64,000 bases of DNA from Ralstonia sp. SET104 (lineage in GTDB: Bacteria; Pseudomonadota; Gammaproteobacteria; Burkholderiales; Burkholderiaceae): assembly GCF_003851545.1 (NCBI RefSeq), contig NZ_BHVX01000002.1:310001-374000 (forward strand). Direction: 5' to 3'. The position numbers were made by a program, and so were the translations under genes. The notes under the pieces were generated by a model, which did not search any database, was not told the DNA's origin, and saw only the letters and a program-made list of their open reading frames with translations. Positions 8,682 through 18,109 of the stretch are shown here, in pieces; position 1 is the first letter of the stretch, and every line of letters begins with the position of its first letter.

Positions 8682-10406
8682 ATGGAGACAGCCGCCGCAC
8701 GCCCCGCCAGCATCGTCGCCGAGCCACGCCACGGCGGCCAGATTCTTGTTGACGCGCTTGTCGCCCATGGCGTTGACATGGCCTTCGGTGTGCCGGGCGA
8801 GAGCTACCTCTCGGTGCTCGAAGGCTTCTACCAGCGCCGCGACCGCGCACGTTTCATCGTCTGCCGGCAAGAAGGCGGCGCCGCCAACATGGCTGACGCC
8901 TACGGCAAGCTCACCGGCCGCCCCGGGATCGTCTTCTGCACGCGCGGGCCGGGCGCCACCAATGCCAGCATTGGCGTGCACACCGCATTCCAGGACTCCA
9001 CGCCGATGATTCTGTTCATCGGCCAGGTCGGCCGTGATTTTGCCGATCGCGAAGCCTTTCAGGAAATCGACTACCGCCGCATGTTTGGCCAGATGGCCAA
9101 GTGGGTTGCGCAGATCGATAGCGTCGAACGCATCCCCGAGTACATTGCACGTGCATTCCAGACCGCCACCGCCGGCCGCCCCGGCCCGGTGGTGCTGGCG
9201 CTGCCGGAAGACATGCTGACCGAGGTTGCCGCCGTGGCCGATGTGCCGCCGATGCCCCGCGCGATGGCGTGGCCCGGCCCACGCGATCTCGCCCAACTGA
9301 AGACGCTGTTGCAAAACGCCGAGCGCCCGATGCTGCTGCTGGGCGGTTCCGGCTGGACCCCGCAGGCGGCCGCCCGCATGCAGGCTTTTGCCGAGCGCTG
9401 GAACTTGCCCGCCGCCTGCGTGTTTCGCCGGCAAGACCTGTTCGACAACCGTCACCCGAACTACGCGGGCGATGTCGGTATCGCCATCAACCCGAAGCTG
9501 GCGGCGCGTGTGAAAGAAGCGGATGTGGTGCTCGCCATCGGCCCGCGCTTGGGCGAGATGACGACCTCCGGCTACACGCTGTTCGATGTGCCGCGCCCGA
9601 AGCAGACGCTCATCCACGTGCATGCCGGCGCTGAAGAGCTGGGGCGCGTCTACCAAGCCGATCTGATGATTCATGCATCAATGGCGGCGATTGCAGAAGC
9701 GCTCGAGGGCGTTGCGCCCCAAGCGTCTGATAGGCCACCGCGCTGGTCCGCCTGGACCGAAGCCGCGCACGCGGAGTACCTCGCCAACATCGTGCCGCCG
9801 CCGTTTAACGGCCAGGGCATCGACATGGCCCGCGCCATGCAATGGTTGCGCGAGCGCTTGCCGCACAACAGCATCCTGACTAACGGAGCGGGCAACTACG
9901 CGACGTGGCTGCATCGCTTCTATCAATACGGCGCGCTGGCGAGCGGCACGCGTACGCAGCTTGCACCGACCAGCGGGGCGATGGGCTATGGCGCACCCGC
10001 CGCCGTGGCCGCCAAGATTGTCTGCCCTGACACGCCCGTCATCTGCATGGCCGGCGACGGCTGCTTCCTGATGAACGGCCAAGAGCTGGCAACGGCCATG
10101 CAGTACAACGCGCCGGTGATCTTTATCGTGGTCAACAACGGTATGTACGGCACCATCCGCATGCACCAGGAACGCGAGTACCCCGCGCACGTGAGCGGCA
10201 CTGAACTGCGCAACCCGGACTTTGCCGCGCTGGCGCGTGCATATGGCGCGCAAGGGCATACGGTGCGCTCGCTCGAAGGTTTTCAGTCCGCTGTGGAGAC
10301 GGCGCTCGTGGCGCCCGTTGCCAGCATGATTGAAGTGCAGACCGATCCGAATATCATCAGCCCGCGCGCGACGATTGATTCGTTGCGTGCCCAGTCGCGC
10401 AGCTGA
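8682..10406 (+). CDS. Thiamine diphosphate-dependent enzyme, acetolactate synthase-like
   Basis: A 574-residue ThDP enzyme with the three-domain order of the POX/ALS family. The N-terminal domain carries the catalytic glutamate region [17 protein letters not shown]. The C-terminal domain carries the ThDP-Mg motif from [19 protein letters not shown] to the VVNNGMYG end. It is not a typical biosynthetic IlvB: no small subunit gene is adjacent, and conserved IlvB segments are altered. Candidate activities are acetolactate synthase, oxo-acid decarboxylase or another benzoylformate-decarboxylase-type reaction; I cannot choose. The ATG at 8682 is preferred over an ATG at 8637. An RraA/HMG-aldolase-like gene follows. 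Confidence 0.85.
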   Translation: METAAARPASIVAEPRHGGQILVDALVAHGVDMAFGVPGESYLSVLEGFYQRRDRARFIVCRQEGGAANMADAYGKLTGRPGIVFCTRGPGATNASIGVHTAFQDSTPMILFIGQVGRDFADREAFQEIDYRRMFGQMAKWVAQIDSVERIPEYIARAFQTATAGRPGPVVLALPEDMLTEVAAVADVPPMPRAMAWPGPRDLAQLKTLLQNAERPMLLLGGSGWTPQAAARMQAFAERWNLPAACVFRRQDLFDNRHPNYAGDVGIAINPKLAARVKEADVVLAIGPRLGEMTTSGYTLFDVPRPKQTLIHVHAGAEELGRVYQADLMIHASMAAIAEALEGVAPQASDRPPRWSAWTEAAHAEYLANIVPPPFNGQGIDMARAMQWLRERLPHNSILTNGAGNYATWLHRFYQYGALASGTRTQLAPTSGAMGYGAPAAVAAKIVCPDTPVICMAGDGCFLMNGQELATAMQYNAPVIFIVVNNGMYGTIRMHQEREYPAHVSGTELRNPDFAALARAYGAQGHTVRSLEGFQSAVETALVAPVASMIEVQTDPNIISPRATIDSLRAQSRS

Positions 10407-10446
10407 TGCCGTTTTTGATTTTGCCAACGCCAATCCACCCATTGCC

Positions 10447-10944
10447 ATGACGATGATTCCCGTGACCGACTTGTGCGACATGCACGAAGACAAGCTGGTG
10501 TACGGAAGCCTGCGTGTGCTCACGCCGGTGTTCCGCAGCTATGGCAAGCGCGCCGCGTTTGCCGGCCCCGCTTCCACGCTCAAGGTGTTTGAAGACAACG
10601 GCCTGGTGCGTGCCGCGCTGGAAGAGCAGGGCGCGGGCCGCGTGCTGGTGATCGATGGCGGCGGCTCGCTGCGCTGCGCGCTGGTGGGCGGCAACCTTGG
10701 CAAGCTGGCCGAAGAGAACGGCTGGGAAGGCATTCTGCTCAACGGTTGCGTGCGCGATACGCGCGAGCTGAGCGAATGCAATGTGGGTATCCACGCGCTG
10801 GCGGTGCATCCGCGCAAGAGCATCAAGAAGAACGCCGGGCAACGTGAAGTGGGCGTGCAGATGCCCGGTGCCTACATTCAGTCCGGCGAGTGGATCTATG
10901 CCGATGAAGACGGCGTGCTGGTTTCGCAGGATGTACTCGAATGA
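10447..10944 (+). CDS. rraA: RraA-like protein / 4-hydroxy-4-methyl-2-oxoglutarate aldolase family
   Basis: A 165-residue protein of the RraA fold. It shows [19 protein letters not shown], the glycine-rich [19 protein letters not shown] and the GCVRDTREL segment that supplies the Arg-Asp pair used for metal and substrate binding in HMG aldolases. Enterobacterial RraA inhibits RNase E; proteobacterial relatives that keep the Arg-Asp pair are class II aldolases or oxaloacetate decarboxylases. An enzymatic role is therefore at least as likely as RNase control. The start is ATG 10447 or 10453. The stop overlaps the next gene by four bases. Confidence 0.85.
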   Translation: MTMIPVTDLCDMHEDKLVYGSLRVLTPVFRSYGKRAAFAGPASTLKVFEDNGLVRAALEEQGAGRVLVIDGGGSLRCALVGGNLGKLAEENGWEGILLNGCVRDTRELSECNVGIHALAVHPRKSIKKNAGQREVGVQMPGAYIQSGEWIYADEDGVLVSQDVLE

Positions 10945-11360
10945 ATCACGCTAACGCCATCCACGTATTCGTCTACGGCACGTTGCGTGCAGGTGAGGCG
11001 AATGACCTGCGCGTTGCCGCCGCCAACCGCGGCATTCCCGAGCCAGAACTGCTGGGCACCGCCACGCTGCACGGGCGCCTGTACGACTTCGGCGCCTACC
11101 CCGGCCTCGTGCTGGACCCGACCGGCACCGCTGTGCGCGGTGACGTATACCGCATCGATGCAGCGCTCGTCCCTGTGCTGGACGAGATCGAAGCGGTCTA
11201 TCCCGGCGGCGATGCGCTGTTCCTGCGTGAAAACCACGCCGTCATGCTGGGCAGCGAGCCGGTTGATTGCATCGTCTATCCGGTCAGCGCGCAGCACATC
11301 GCGGGCCGGGCCGTAATTACGGGCGGAGATTGGGTCGCGCATCGGCTGACGTTAGGCTGA
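10941..11360 (+). CDS. Gamma-glutamylcyclotransferase-fold (AIG2/YtfP-like) protein
   Basis: A 139-residue GGCT-like protein. The opening [15 protein letters not shown] is the family signature (YGTLR), and [11 protein letters not shown] carries the glutamate expected to act as general base in the cyclotransferase fold. Members act on gamma-glutamyl amines or other gamma-glutamyl compounds, or have no known activity. It is translationally coupled to rraA (ATGA overlap) and ends the run of genes started by the ThDP enzyme. The next ~550 bases have no convincing protein gene. Confidence 0.82.
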   Translation: MNHANAIHVFVYGTLRAGEANDLRVAAANRGIPEPELLGTATLHGRLYDFGAYPGLVLDPTGTAVRGDVYRIDAALVPVLDEIEAVYPGGDALFLRENHAVMLGSEPVDCIVYPVSAQHIAGRAVITGGDWVAHRLTLG

Positions 11361-11398
11361 TTCCGACAGGGACGATAGACGGACAATGTCCGGCGCTT

Positions 11399-11568
11399 GT
11401 GAACGCCAATGCTTTGCGGCGAGCCAGGCGGTGAGACCTTCGGGTCTGCCGGTGTCTAGATGGCCGGTCTGCTAACGCTGTCGTCAGGCCCGCCACCCTC
11501 GGTTAGTAGAGCGACAGTCCTGAGCCCACACGCAATCAACGTGAACGCCGCGCCTGCGGCGTTTTTTT
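11399..11568 (+). ncRNA. Possible structured non-coding RNA upstream of aceA
   Basis: This gene-free stretch ends in a strong intrinsic terminator. It contains a UUCG tetraloop hairpin (AGACC 11434-11438, GGTCT 11443-11447) and two interleaved helices, CTAAC 11472-11476 with GTTAG 11502-11506 and CTGTCG 11478-11483 with CGACAG 11512-11517, which would form a pseudoknot or two alternative folds. No known RNA family was recognised; 6S RNA, tmRNA and RNase P RNA were considered. The 5' end is a guess. It could be a free small RNA or an unusually long 3' UTR of the GGCT gene. Confidence 0.35.
11546..11568 (+). terminator. Intrinsic terminator
   Basis: Perfect six-base GC arms CGCCGC (11546-11551) and GCGGCG (11556-11561) with a GCCT loop are followed by seven T residues. 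It separates the upstream transcript from the aceA promoter region. Confidence 0.9.
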
Positions 11569-11604
11569 GTGCGCATGCAATGTGACGGTCAGATGTCTGC
11601 AATT

Positions 11605-11704
11605 TTTCATAATGCGGAAAGACTTTTTGGTCCGCAAAAATTGCGCATCGCACAGCACCATGACTGCCTTTCATGATGGGAAAAATCTTTCCGCATCATG
11701 AAAC
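11605..11704. promoter_or_regulatory. Three related operator-like sites upstream of aceA
   Basis: The motif TTTCATAATGCGGAAAGA (from 11605) recurs in inverted orientation at 11686-11704 with one difference in the 16-base core. A weaker direct copy, TTTCATGATGGGAAAA, lies at 11669-11684. The surrounding DNA is AT-rich for this genome. The arrangement suggests binding sites for a regulator of isocitrate lyase, which one is unknown. Confidence 0.4.
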
Positions 11705-11793
11705 ATGAACGCTAAGTCAATGAAAAGTAAAAAATAAAACTTTCCTCCTGTATCGATGTTCTCCTTGCTGCGTCGCACTGCGCCTCCCTACAC

Positions 11794-11805
11794 TCTTATA
11801 TAAGA
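11794..11805. promoter_or_regulatory. 12-bp perfect palindrome TCTTATATAAGA
   Basis: A perfect 12-base dyad lies 110 bases before the chosen aceA start. It overlaps a TATA-rich stretch that could hold a -10 element, so it may be an operator for a repressor of aceA. The remaining ~110 bases to aceA would be a 5' leader containing a weak hairpin (GAGCC near 11815, GGCTC near 11849). Confidence 0.4.
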
Positions 11806-11914
11806 CATATGACTTGAGCCATTCGGCAGCACCCCAGGAAGGTGCCAGCGGCTCAAGGCGCAGAGTGAGTTACCCGGTTTTCATTTGATGGATGCGATCA
11901 AACAGGAGAGTGCG

Positions 11915-13219
<1,305 letters not shown>

Positions 13220-13284
13220 GATTGCCGACGCATCCGGCATCCAGGTACCTGGGCCGGCCGTGCTGACCACACGCCGGCCTCTCG

Positions 13285-13315
13285 AACCGCGTCCCGTGAG
13301 TGGCGCGGTTTTTTT
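13285..13315 (+). terminator. Intrinsic terminator of aceA
   Basis: AACCGCG (13285-13291) pairs with CGCGGTT (13304-13310) across a 12-base loop and is followed by a continuing run of T residues. Confidence 0.85.
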
Positions 13316-13371
13316 ATGCGCGCTTGAAAAGCGATTCCAGATCCAGCGCCAGCAAGCCAAGTGTCAAGGAG

Positions 13372-13398
13372 AAAAAAAGCCGCCTGAAAAGGCGGCTG
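13372..13398 (-). terminator. Intrinsic terminator of the UspA gene
   Basis: Read on the minus strand, AGCCGCC and GGCGGCT-type arms enclose a short T-rich loop and are followed by seven T residues (the A run at 13372-13378 on the plus strand). It lies 25 bases past the stop of the universal stress protein gene. Confidence 0.88.
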
Positions 13399-13422
13399 GA
13401 TAGCGTGTTGGCGGGATGAGCG

Positions 13423-13857
13423 TCAGCGATAGACAATGACCGGGATCTCGGTATGCGTGAGCACCTTCTGCGTTTCGCTGCCGAGCAGCAGCCCCGCCAG
13501 CCCGCGCCGGCCATGCGACGCCATGAAGATGACGTCGCAGCCATGGCGCTCGGCCGCATCGATGATGCCCATGTACGGCACGGCAAAGCAACTCATGTCG
13601 GTATTGCAATTGATGCCGGAGGCGCGGGCGGCGTCTTCCACGTCCTTGAGCACCACGCGCGCCTGGGCTTCAACGCGCTCCTTGAACGCCTGCGGGGTCT
13701 CTACGACGATCTCTGAGAAGGGCGTGTACGGGTATTCCTCCAGGCAGGTGTACGCGGTCAGGCGTGCACCCAGCGTCTTGGCAAAGTCGAGCGCGCCCGC
13801 CACCGCCTTGCGCGACAGCTCGGAACCATCGGTTGGGATGAGGATGTGCTGGAACAT
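13423..13857 (-). CDS. Universal stress protein, UspA family
   Basis: A 144-residue single-domain UspA protein. The N-terminus FQHILIPTDGSELSRKAV and the C-terminal nucleotide loop ASHGRRGLAGLLLGS followed by EIPVIVYR are typical of the ATP-binding subgroup (G-2x-G-9x-G-S/T). Such proteins are induced in stationary phase and stress; no direct partner is visible. An AGGAGG ribosome-binding site sits five bases before the ATG. Transcription is convergent with aceA, and each gene has its own terminator. Confidence 0.93.
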   Translation of the reverse strand: MFQHILIPTDGSELSRKAVAGALDFAKTLGARLTAYTCLEEYPYTPFSEIVVETPQAFKERVEAQARVVLKDVEDAARASGINCNTDMSCFAVPYMGIIDAAERHGCDVIFMASHGRRGLAGLLLGSETQKVLTHTEIPVIVYR

Positions 13858-13947
13858 GCGGCCTCCTGGAGTGGGTGGGATGCGGCGAAGACGTCGTTGT
13901 CTTGATTGTAGGCCGCAAGCGGTGTTTCCTCCACTCGGGAGTGATGG

Positions 13948-14877
13948 CTAGTCCATCCCGATGAGGGCGTCGGCTCGGCGCCAGTAGGCCGGGTTGCCGT
14001 ACGTGTTTTTGAGGAAGTCGATAAACAACCGCACGCGCAGCGGCAGGTGCTTGCGCTGCGGAAACACCGCGTGAATGCCGATCGGGGGCGCTTCGAACGC
14101 GTCGAGTACCGTCACCAGCTTGCCCGTCGCGATGTCATGCCCGACTTCCCACCACGAGCGCCACGCCAGGCCATAGCCTTGCAGACACCACTCGCGCAGC
14201 ACGGCGCCGTCCGTGCACTCCATCGTGCCCGACACCTTCACGGTGACGGCCTTGCCGCCTTGCTGGAACACCCAGCCGCGCTGCACGTTGGCGCTGGCGC
14301 CAAAAGCCAGGCAGTTGTGGCCCGAGAGTTGCTCCACCTGTGTCGGCACGCCATGACGTTCCAGATAGCTGGGTGCGGCCACCACGACGCGGCGGTTTTC
14401 CCACAGGCGAATCGACACGAGGCTCGAGTCGGGCAGATCACCCAAGCGGATGGCGCAATCGAAGCCTTCATTGACGAGGTCGACCACGCGGTCGCCCAGG
14501 TCCAGCGTAATTGACACATCCGGATGTGTTTCCTGGAAGTCCGGCACCATCGGCGCGACATGGCGGCGGCCAAAGCCGGCAGGTGCCGTCACACGCAGAT
14601 GCCCGCTGGCCTTTACGCCGCCGGCCGAGACGCTGGCCTCGGCGTTGTGCAGGTCGTTGAGAATGCGCTGTGAGTCTTCCAAAAATGCCGAACCCTCAAA
14701 CGTGAGCGTGATGCGCCGTGTCGTACGCACGAGCAGCTTCACGCCCAAGCGTTCTTCCAGCGCGTCGATGCGGCGTCCGATGATGGCAGGCGCCACGCCT
14801 TCAGCAGCGGCGGCGGCGGAGAGACTGCCGCGCGTAGCGACGGCGACAAAGGTTTCGAGCTGCTTGAAATGATCCAT
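13948..14877 (-). CDS. LysR-family transcriptional regulator
   Basis: A 309-residue LysR regulator. The winged HTH is clear at the N-terminus (MDHFKQLETFVAVATRGSL, then GVAPAIIGRRIDALEERLG), followed by a substrate-binding domain. The recognition helix is slightly unusual (VAPAIIGRR rather than SQPAVSRQ). I start at the ATG at 14877, giving the standard MDHF opening; an in-frame ATG seven codons earlier exists. It is transcribed away from the haloacid dehalogenase gene, so that gene is its most likely target by the usual LysR layout, but no operator was identified. Confidence 0.9.
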   Translation of the reverse strand: MDHFKQLETFVAVATRGSLSAAAAAEGVAPAIIGRRIDALEERLGVKLLVRTTRRITLTFEGSAFLEDSQRILNDLHNAEASVSAGGVKASGHLRVTAPAGFGRRHVAPMVPDFQETHPDVSITLDLGDRVVDLVNEGFDCAIRLGDLPDSSLVSIRLWENRRVVVAAPSYLERHGVPTQVEQLSGHNCLAFGASANVQRGWVFQQGGKAVTVKVSGTMECTDGAVLREWCLQGYGLAWRSWWEVGHDIATGKLVTVLDAFEAPPIGIHAVFPQRKHLPLRVRLFIDFLKNTYGNPAYWRRADALIGMD

Positions 14878-15095
14878 GCCGGATGTATACCGTGGCAAGC
14901 GGAGCCTGCGGGATTGTGACGAATATAAAGGTTATCACTCGTCATTCCGCTGGTAAAAGTTAAAGATCATGTGACCATTGCCGTCTTTGTGCGCTGCGTC
15001 ACCTTTTCTACAATGGCCCTCGTTGCGAAGGTCAGCAAAGCATTCTGCGTGATAGAACGCGTGAGTGCGCCATCTTCGGGTCCGTGGAGCTTCTG

Positions 15096-15794
15096 ATGCA
15101 TTCGATTCGCGCGGTGGTCTTTGATGCCTATGGCACATTGTTCGACGTGTACTCGGTGGCGGCGCGCGCCGAGCAGCTCTTTGCCGGCAAGGGCGAAGCG
15201 CTGTCGGTGCTGTGGCGCGACAAGCAGATCGATTACACGCGCATCCGTTCGCTGGCCGATCCCACGGGCAAGTATTACAAGCCATTCTGGGACATCACCG
15301 TCGATGCGCTGCGCTATGCGGCGGCACGGCTGGGCTTGGCGCTTTCGGAGCACCATGAGGCCACACTGATGCGCGAATACGCGTGCCTGTCTGCCTTTCC
15401 CGAAAACGTACCGGCGCTGCGCCGCCTGCGCGAGCTGGGCTTGCCGCTTGGCATCCTCTCCAATGGCAACCCGCAGATGCTCGACATTGCCGTGAAGAGC
15501 GCAGGCATGTCGGGGCTGTTCGACCATGTGCTGTCGGCCGATGCGGTGAAGCTATACAAAACGGCGCCGCAAGCCTACGCGCTGGCACCGCAGGCCTTTG
15601 GCGTGCCGGCCGAGCAGATTCTTTTCGTGTCGTCCAACGGCTGGGATGCCTGCGGAGCGACGTGGTACGGCTTCACAACGTTCTGGATCAACCGCCTGGG
15701 GCATCCGCCCGAGGCACTCGACGTGGCGCCCACTGCGGCCGGCCACGACATGCGCGATCTGCTGCAATTCGTGCAGGCAACACAAGCGACGTAA
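15096..15794 (+). CDS. Haloacid dehalogenase, type II (HAD superfamily)
   Basis: A 232-residue HAD hydrolase of the L-2-haloacid dehalogenase type. The nucleophile motif is VVFDAYGTLFDVYS, the second motif LGILSNGNPQML supplies the serine/asparagine, and the third region FVSSNGWDACGATWYGF is characteristic of type II dehalogenases rather than phosphatases. The segment SRYFDPTG-like seen in characterised enzymes is replaced by SLADPTGKYYKPFW, which is close to the family form. The predicted reaction is hydrolysis of 2-haloalkanoates to 2-hydroxyacids; the natural substrate is unknown. The ATG at 15096 follows a GGAG; an upstream GTG at 15084 is less likely. Confidence 0.88.
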   Translation: MHSIRAVVFDAYGTLFDVYSVAARAEQLFAGKGEALSVLWRDKQIDYTRIRSLADPTGKYYKPFWDITVDALRYAAARLGLALSEHHEATLMREYACLSAFPENVPALRRLRELGLPLGILSNGNPQMLDIAVKSAGMSGLFDHVLSADAVKLYKTAPQAYALAPQAFGVPAEQILFVSSNGWDACGATWYGFTTFWINRLGHPPEALDVAPTAAGHDMRDLLQFVQATQAT

Positions 15795-15863
15795 GGCACT
15801 TCCTATCGGTCCAGTCATAGGACCGAACCCGTTCAACCCTCACATCATCCTCTGGAGAAAACC

Positions 15864-17444
15864 ATGGCGCTCACGCTGCCCCAAGGCATGGAGATCAAGG
15901 CCGAGATTCTTCCGGCCTACGAAGACATTCTGACCCCCGAAGCACTGGCGCTGGTTGCCAAGCTGCACCGTGCCTTCCAGCCGCGCCGCAAAGCGCTGCT
16001 GGCCGCCCGTGTCGAGCGCGCCCGCCGCCTGGACGCCGGCGAGCGCCCGGATTTCCTGGCTGAAACGAAGGCTGTGCGTGAAGGCGACTGGAAGGTCGCG
16101 CCGATCCCGCAGGCGCTGCATTGCCGCCGCGTGGAAATCACCGGCCCGGTGGATGCCAAGATGGTCATCAACGCGTTCAACTCGGGCGCGGACAGCTACA
16201 TGACCGATTTCGAGGATTCCAACTCGCCGAGCTGGCACAACCAGATTCAGGGCCAGGTGAACCTGAAGGCCGCCATCCGTCGCACGCTCACGCTTGAGCA
16301 GAACGGCAAGACCTACAAGCTCAACGACAAGATTGCCACGCTGCAGGTGCGCCCGCGCGGCTGGCATCTGGACGAGAAGCATGTGCTGATCGACGGCGAG
16401 CGCGTCTCCGGCGGCATCTTCGATTTCGCGCTGTTCCTGTTCCATAACGCCAAGGAGCAAATTGCGCGCGGTGCAGGCCCGTTCTTCTACCTGCCGAAGA
16501 TGGAAAGCCATCTGGAAGCGCGCCTGTGGAACGACATCTTCGTCATGGCGCAGAACGAGATCGGCCTGCCGCAAGGCACGATCAAGGCGACCGTGCTGAT
16601 CGAAACCATCCTCGCCGCGTTCGAGATGGAAGAAATCCTGTACGAACTGCGCGAGCACAGCGCTGGCCTGAACGCCGGCCGCTGGGACTACATCTTCTCG
16701 TGCATCAAGAAGTTCAAGGTGGACAAGAATTTCTGCCTGGCCGACCGTGCCAAGGTGACGATGACCTCGCCGTTCATGCGCGCTTATGCGCTGCTGCTGC
16801 TCAAGACCTGCCACAAGCGCGGCGCGCCCGCTATTGGCGGTATGAGCGCACTGATCCCGATCAAGAACGATCCGGAGAAGAACGCCATCGCCATGGCCGG
16901 CATCATCGGCGACAAGAAGCGCGATGCGACCGACGGCTACGACGGCGGCTGGGTGGCCCACCCGGGTCTGGTCGAGCCCGCCATGAAGGAATTCGTGGCC
17001 GTGCTGGGCGACAAGCTGAACCAGTTCGAAAAGCAACGCCCCGACGTGGAAGTGAAGGCGGCCGACCTGCTGGACTTCCAGCCGGAAACGCCCATCACCG
17101 AAGGCGGCCTGCGCATGAACATCAACGTCGGCATCCACTACCTGGGCGCCTGGCTGGCCGGCAACGGTTGCGTGCCGATCCACAACCTGATGGAAGACGC
17201 CGCCACCGCCGAGATCTCGCGCTCGCAGGTGTGGCAGTGGATCCGCTCGCCCAAGGGCAAGCTGGAAGACGGCACGAAGGTCACGGCCGAGCTCGTGCGC
17301 AAGCTGATCCCGGAAGAATTGGCCAAGGTGAAGGAGACGGGCGCGGTGGGCCACTTTGACCGCGCTGCCACGATCTTCGAACAAATGTCGACGTCGGAAG
17401 ACTTTGCAGAATTCCTGACGCTGCCGCTGTACGAAGAAATCTGA
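15864..17444 (+). CDS. aceB: Malate synthase A
   Basis: A 526-residue malate synthase of the A isoform, which condenses glyoxylate with acetyl-CoA to malate and completes the glyoxylate shunt started by AceA. Conserved parts include MTDFEDSNSPSWHN, VRPRGWHLDEKH and the C-terminal NLMEDAATAEISRSQVWQW segment that supplies the catalytic aspartate (MEDAATAEI). A CTGGAG ribosome-binding site precedes the ATG. It has its own terminator and is separated from aceA by three unrelated genes, so the pair is probably co-regulated in trans. Confidence 0.97.
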   Translation: MALTLPQGMEIKAEILPAYEDILTPEALALVAKLHRAFQPRRKALLAARVERARRLDAGERPDFLAETKAVREGDWKVAPIPQALHCRRVEITGPVDAKMVINAFNSGADSYMTDFEDSNSPSWHNQIQGQVNLKAAIRRTLTLEQNGKTYKLNDKIATLQVRPRGWHLDEKHVLIDGERVSGGIFDFALFLFHNAKEQIARGAGPFFYLPKMESHLEARLWNDIFVMAQNEIGLPQGTIKATVLIETILAAFEMEEILYELREHSAGLNAGRWDYIFSCIKKFKVDKNFCLADRAKVTMTSPFMRAYALLLLKTCHKRGAPAIGGMSALIPIKNDPEKNAIAMAGIIGDKKRDATDGYDGGWVAHPGLVEPAMKEFVAVLGDKLNQFEKQRPDVEVKAADLLDFQPETPITEGGLRMNINVGIHYLGAWLAGNGCVPIHNLMEDAATAEISRSQVWQWIRSPKGKLEDGTKVTAELVRKLIPEELAKVKETGAVGHFDRAATIFEQMSTSEDFAEFLTLPLYEEI

Positions 17445-17473
17445 AGCTAAGCGACGCCTGAGTCGCAGAGAGA

Positions 17474-17507
17474 ACGCCGGCTGGGGCAACCCGCCGGCGT
17501 TTCTTCA
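17474..17507 (+). terminator. Intrinsic terminator of aceB
   Basis: ACGCCGG (17474-17480) pairs with CCGGCGT (17494-17500), followed by TTCTTCATTT, 30 bases after the aceB stop. Confidence 0.75.
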
Positions 17508-17555
17508 TTTCGCCGTTGCCGCGCGATAATGCTCGGAAATCTTGCGGAGGCCGCT

Positions 17556-18026
17556 TTGCGCTTTGAACACCTGGTGGAAGTCAACGATCCACTGAACCCC
17601 CTTATTGATGCACTCACCCTCAACCAGATCTGGCAAGGCTTGGTGCTGCGCGTGCACGAACAGACCGAATTCGTCGAAAGTTTGGACGCGTGCATCATCA
17701 CCGCCGAAGGCGAAGGCTGGGTCGAGCGCGAACTGGTTTTCGGCAAGGCACGCATTCAAGACCGCGTGACGCTGGAGCCGCACAAGCGCGTGACCTACAC
17801 CACGGCTGCCACCGGTGAACACGCTGGGGGCTCGCTCACCATGACGATCGAAACGAACGAGGCCAACGGCGCGTTCATTCGCTTCGTCTATGACACCACG
17901 CTGCCCAACGCCGATGAAACCGGTGACACGCGTTACGCCGAGATCGTCAAATCCGCCTACCGCGAATCGGACATCGACACCGTGCGCCGCATCCGCGAGA
18001 TTGCCGCTACCGGCCGCCTGGGCTGA
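17556..18026 (+). CDS. DUF1857 / SRPBCC-fold protein
   Basis: A ~156-residue protein of the DUF1857 family in the START/SRPBCC ligand-binding superfamily. The region from RFEHLVEVNDPLNPLIDAL through TLNQIWQGLVLRVHEQTEF matches that family. No function is known. I favour a TTG start at 17556 because GCGGAGG lies six bases upstream; the ATG at 17529 gives nine extra residues without a clear ribosome-binding site. It reads toward the MFS gene 83 bases downstream. Confidence 0.78.
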   Translation: MRFEHLVEVNDPLNPLIDALTLNQIWQGLVLRVHEQTEFVESLDACIITAEGEGWVERELVFGKARIQDRVTLEPHKRVTYTTAATGEHAGGSLTMTIETNEANGAFIRFVYDTTLPNADETGDTRYAEIVKSAYRESDIDTVRRIREIAATGRLG

Positions 18027-18109
18027 CGTGTCCCGCCCGACCGGTGCTGGAGGAGGCGCCGGGCCGGGTTTGTCCCCTGAGTCGTCTCACACATCACGAC
18101 AACGAGACC

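Noticed and set aside
8682-10406. Biosynthetic acetolactate synthase IlvB
   Set aside because: No IlvN small subunit is adjacent and the sequence differs from IlvB in conserved parts, so only a family-level call was made.
11399-11549. Direct repeat GTGAACGCC at 11399-11407 and 11541-11549 as an att or target-site duplication
   Set aside because: Nine bases is too short in a GC-rich genome, and no integrase or transposase lies between them.
11399-11568. The region as 6S RNA, tmRNA or RNase P RNA
   Set aside because: The fragment CAGTCCTGAGCC is reminiscent of 6S RNA but lies near the 3' end, and the closing stem and central bubble are missing. tmRNA and RNase P conserved segments were not found.
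15096-15794. The HAD protein as phosphoglycolate phosphatase partner of the glyoxylate genes
   Set aside because: The SSNGWDACGA segment and overall motif pattern fit type II dehalogenases better than phosphatases.
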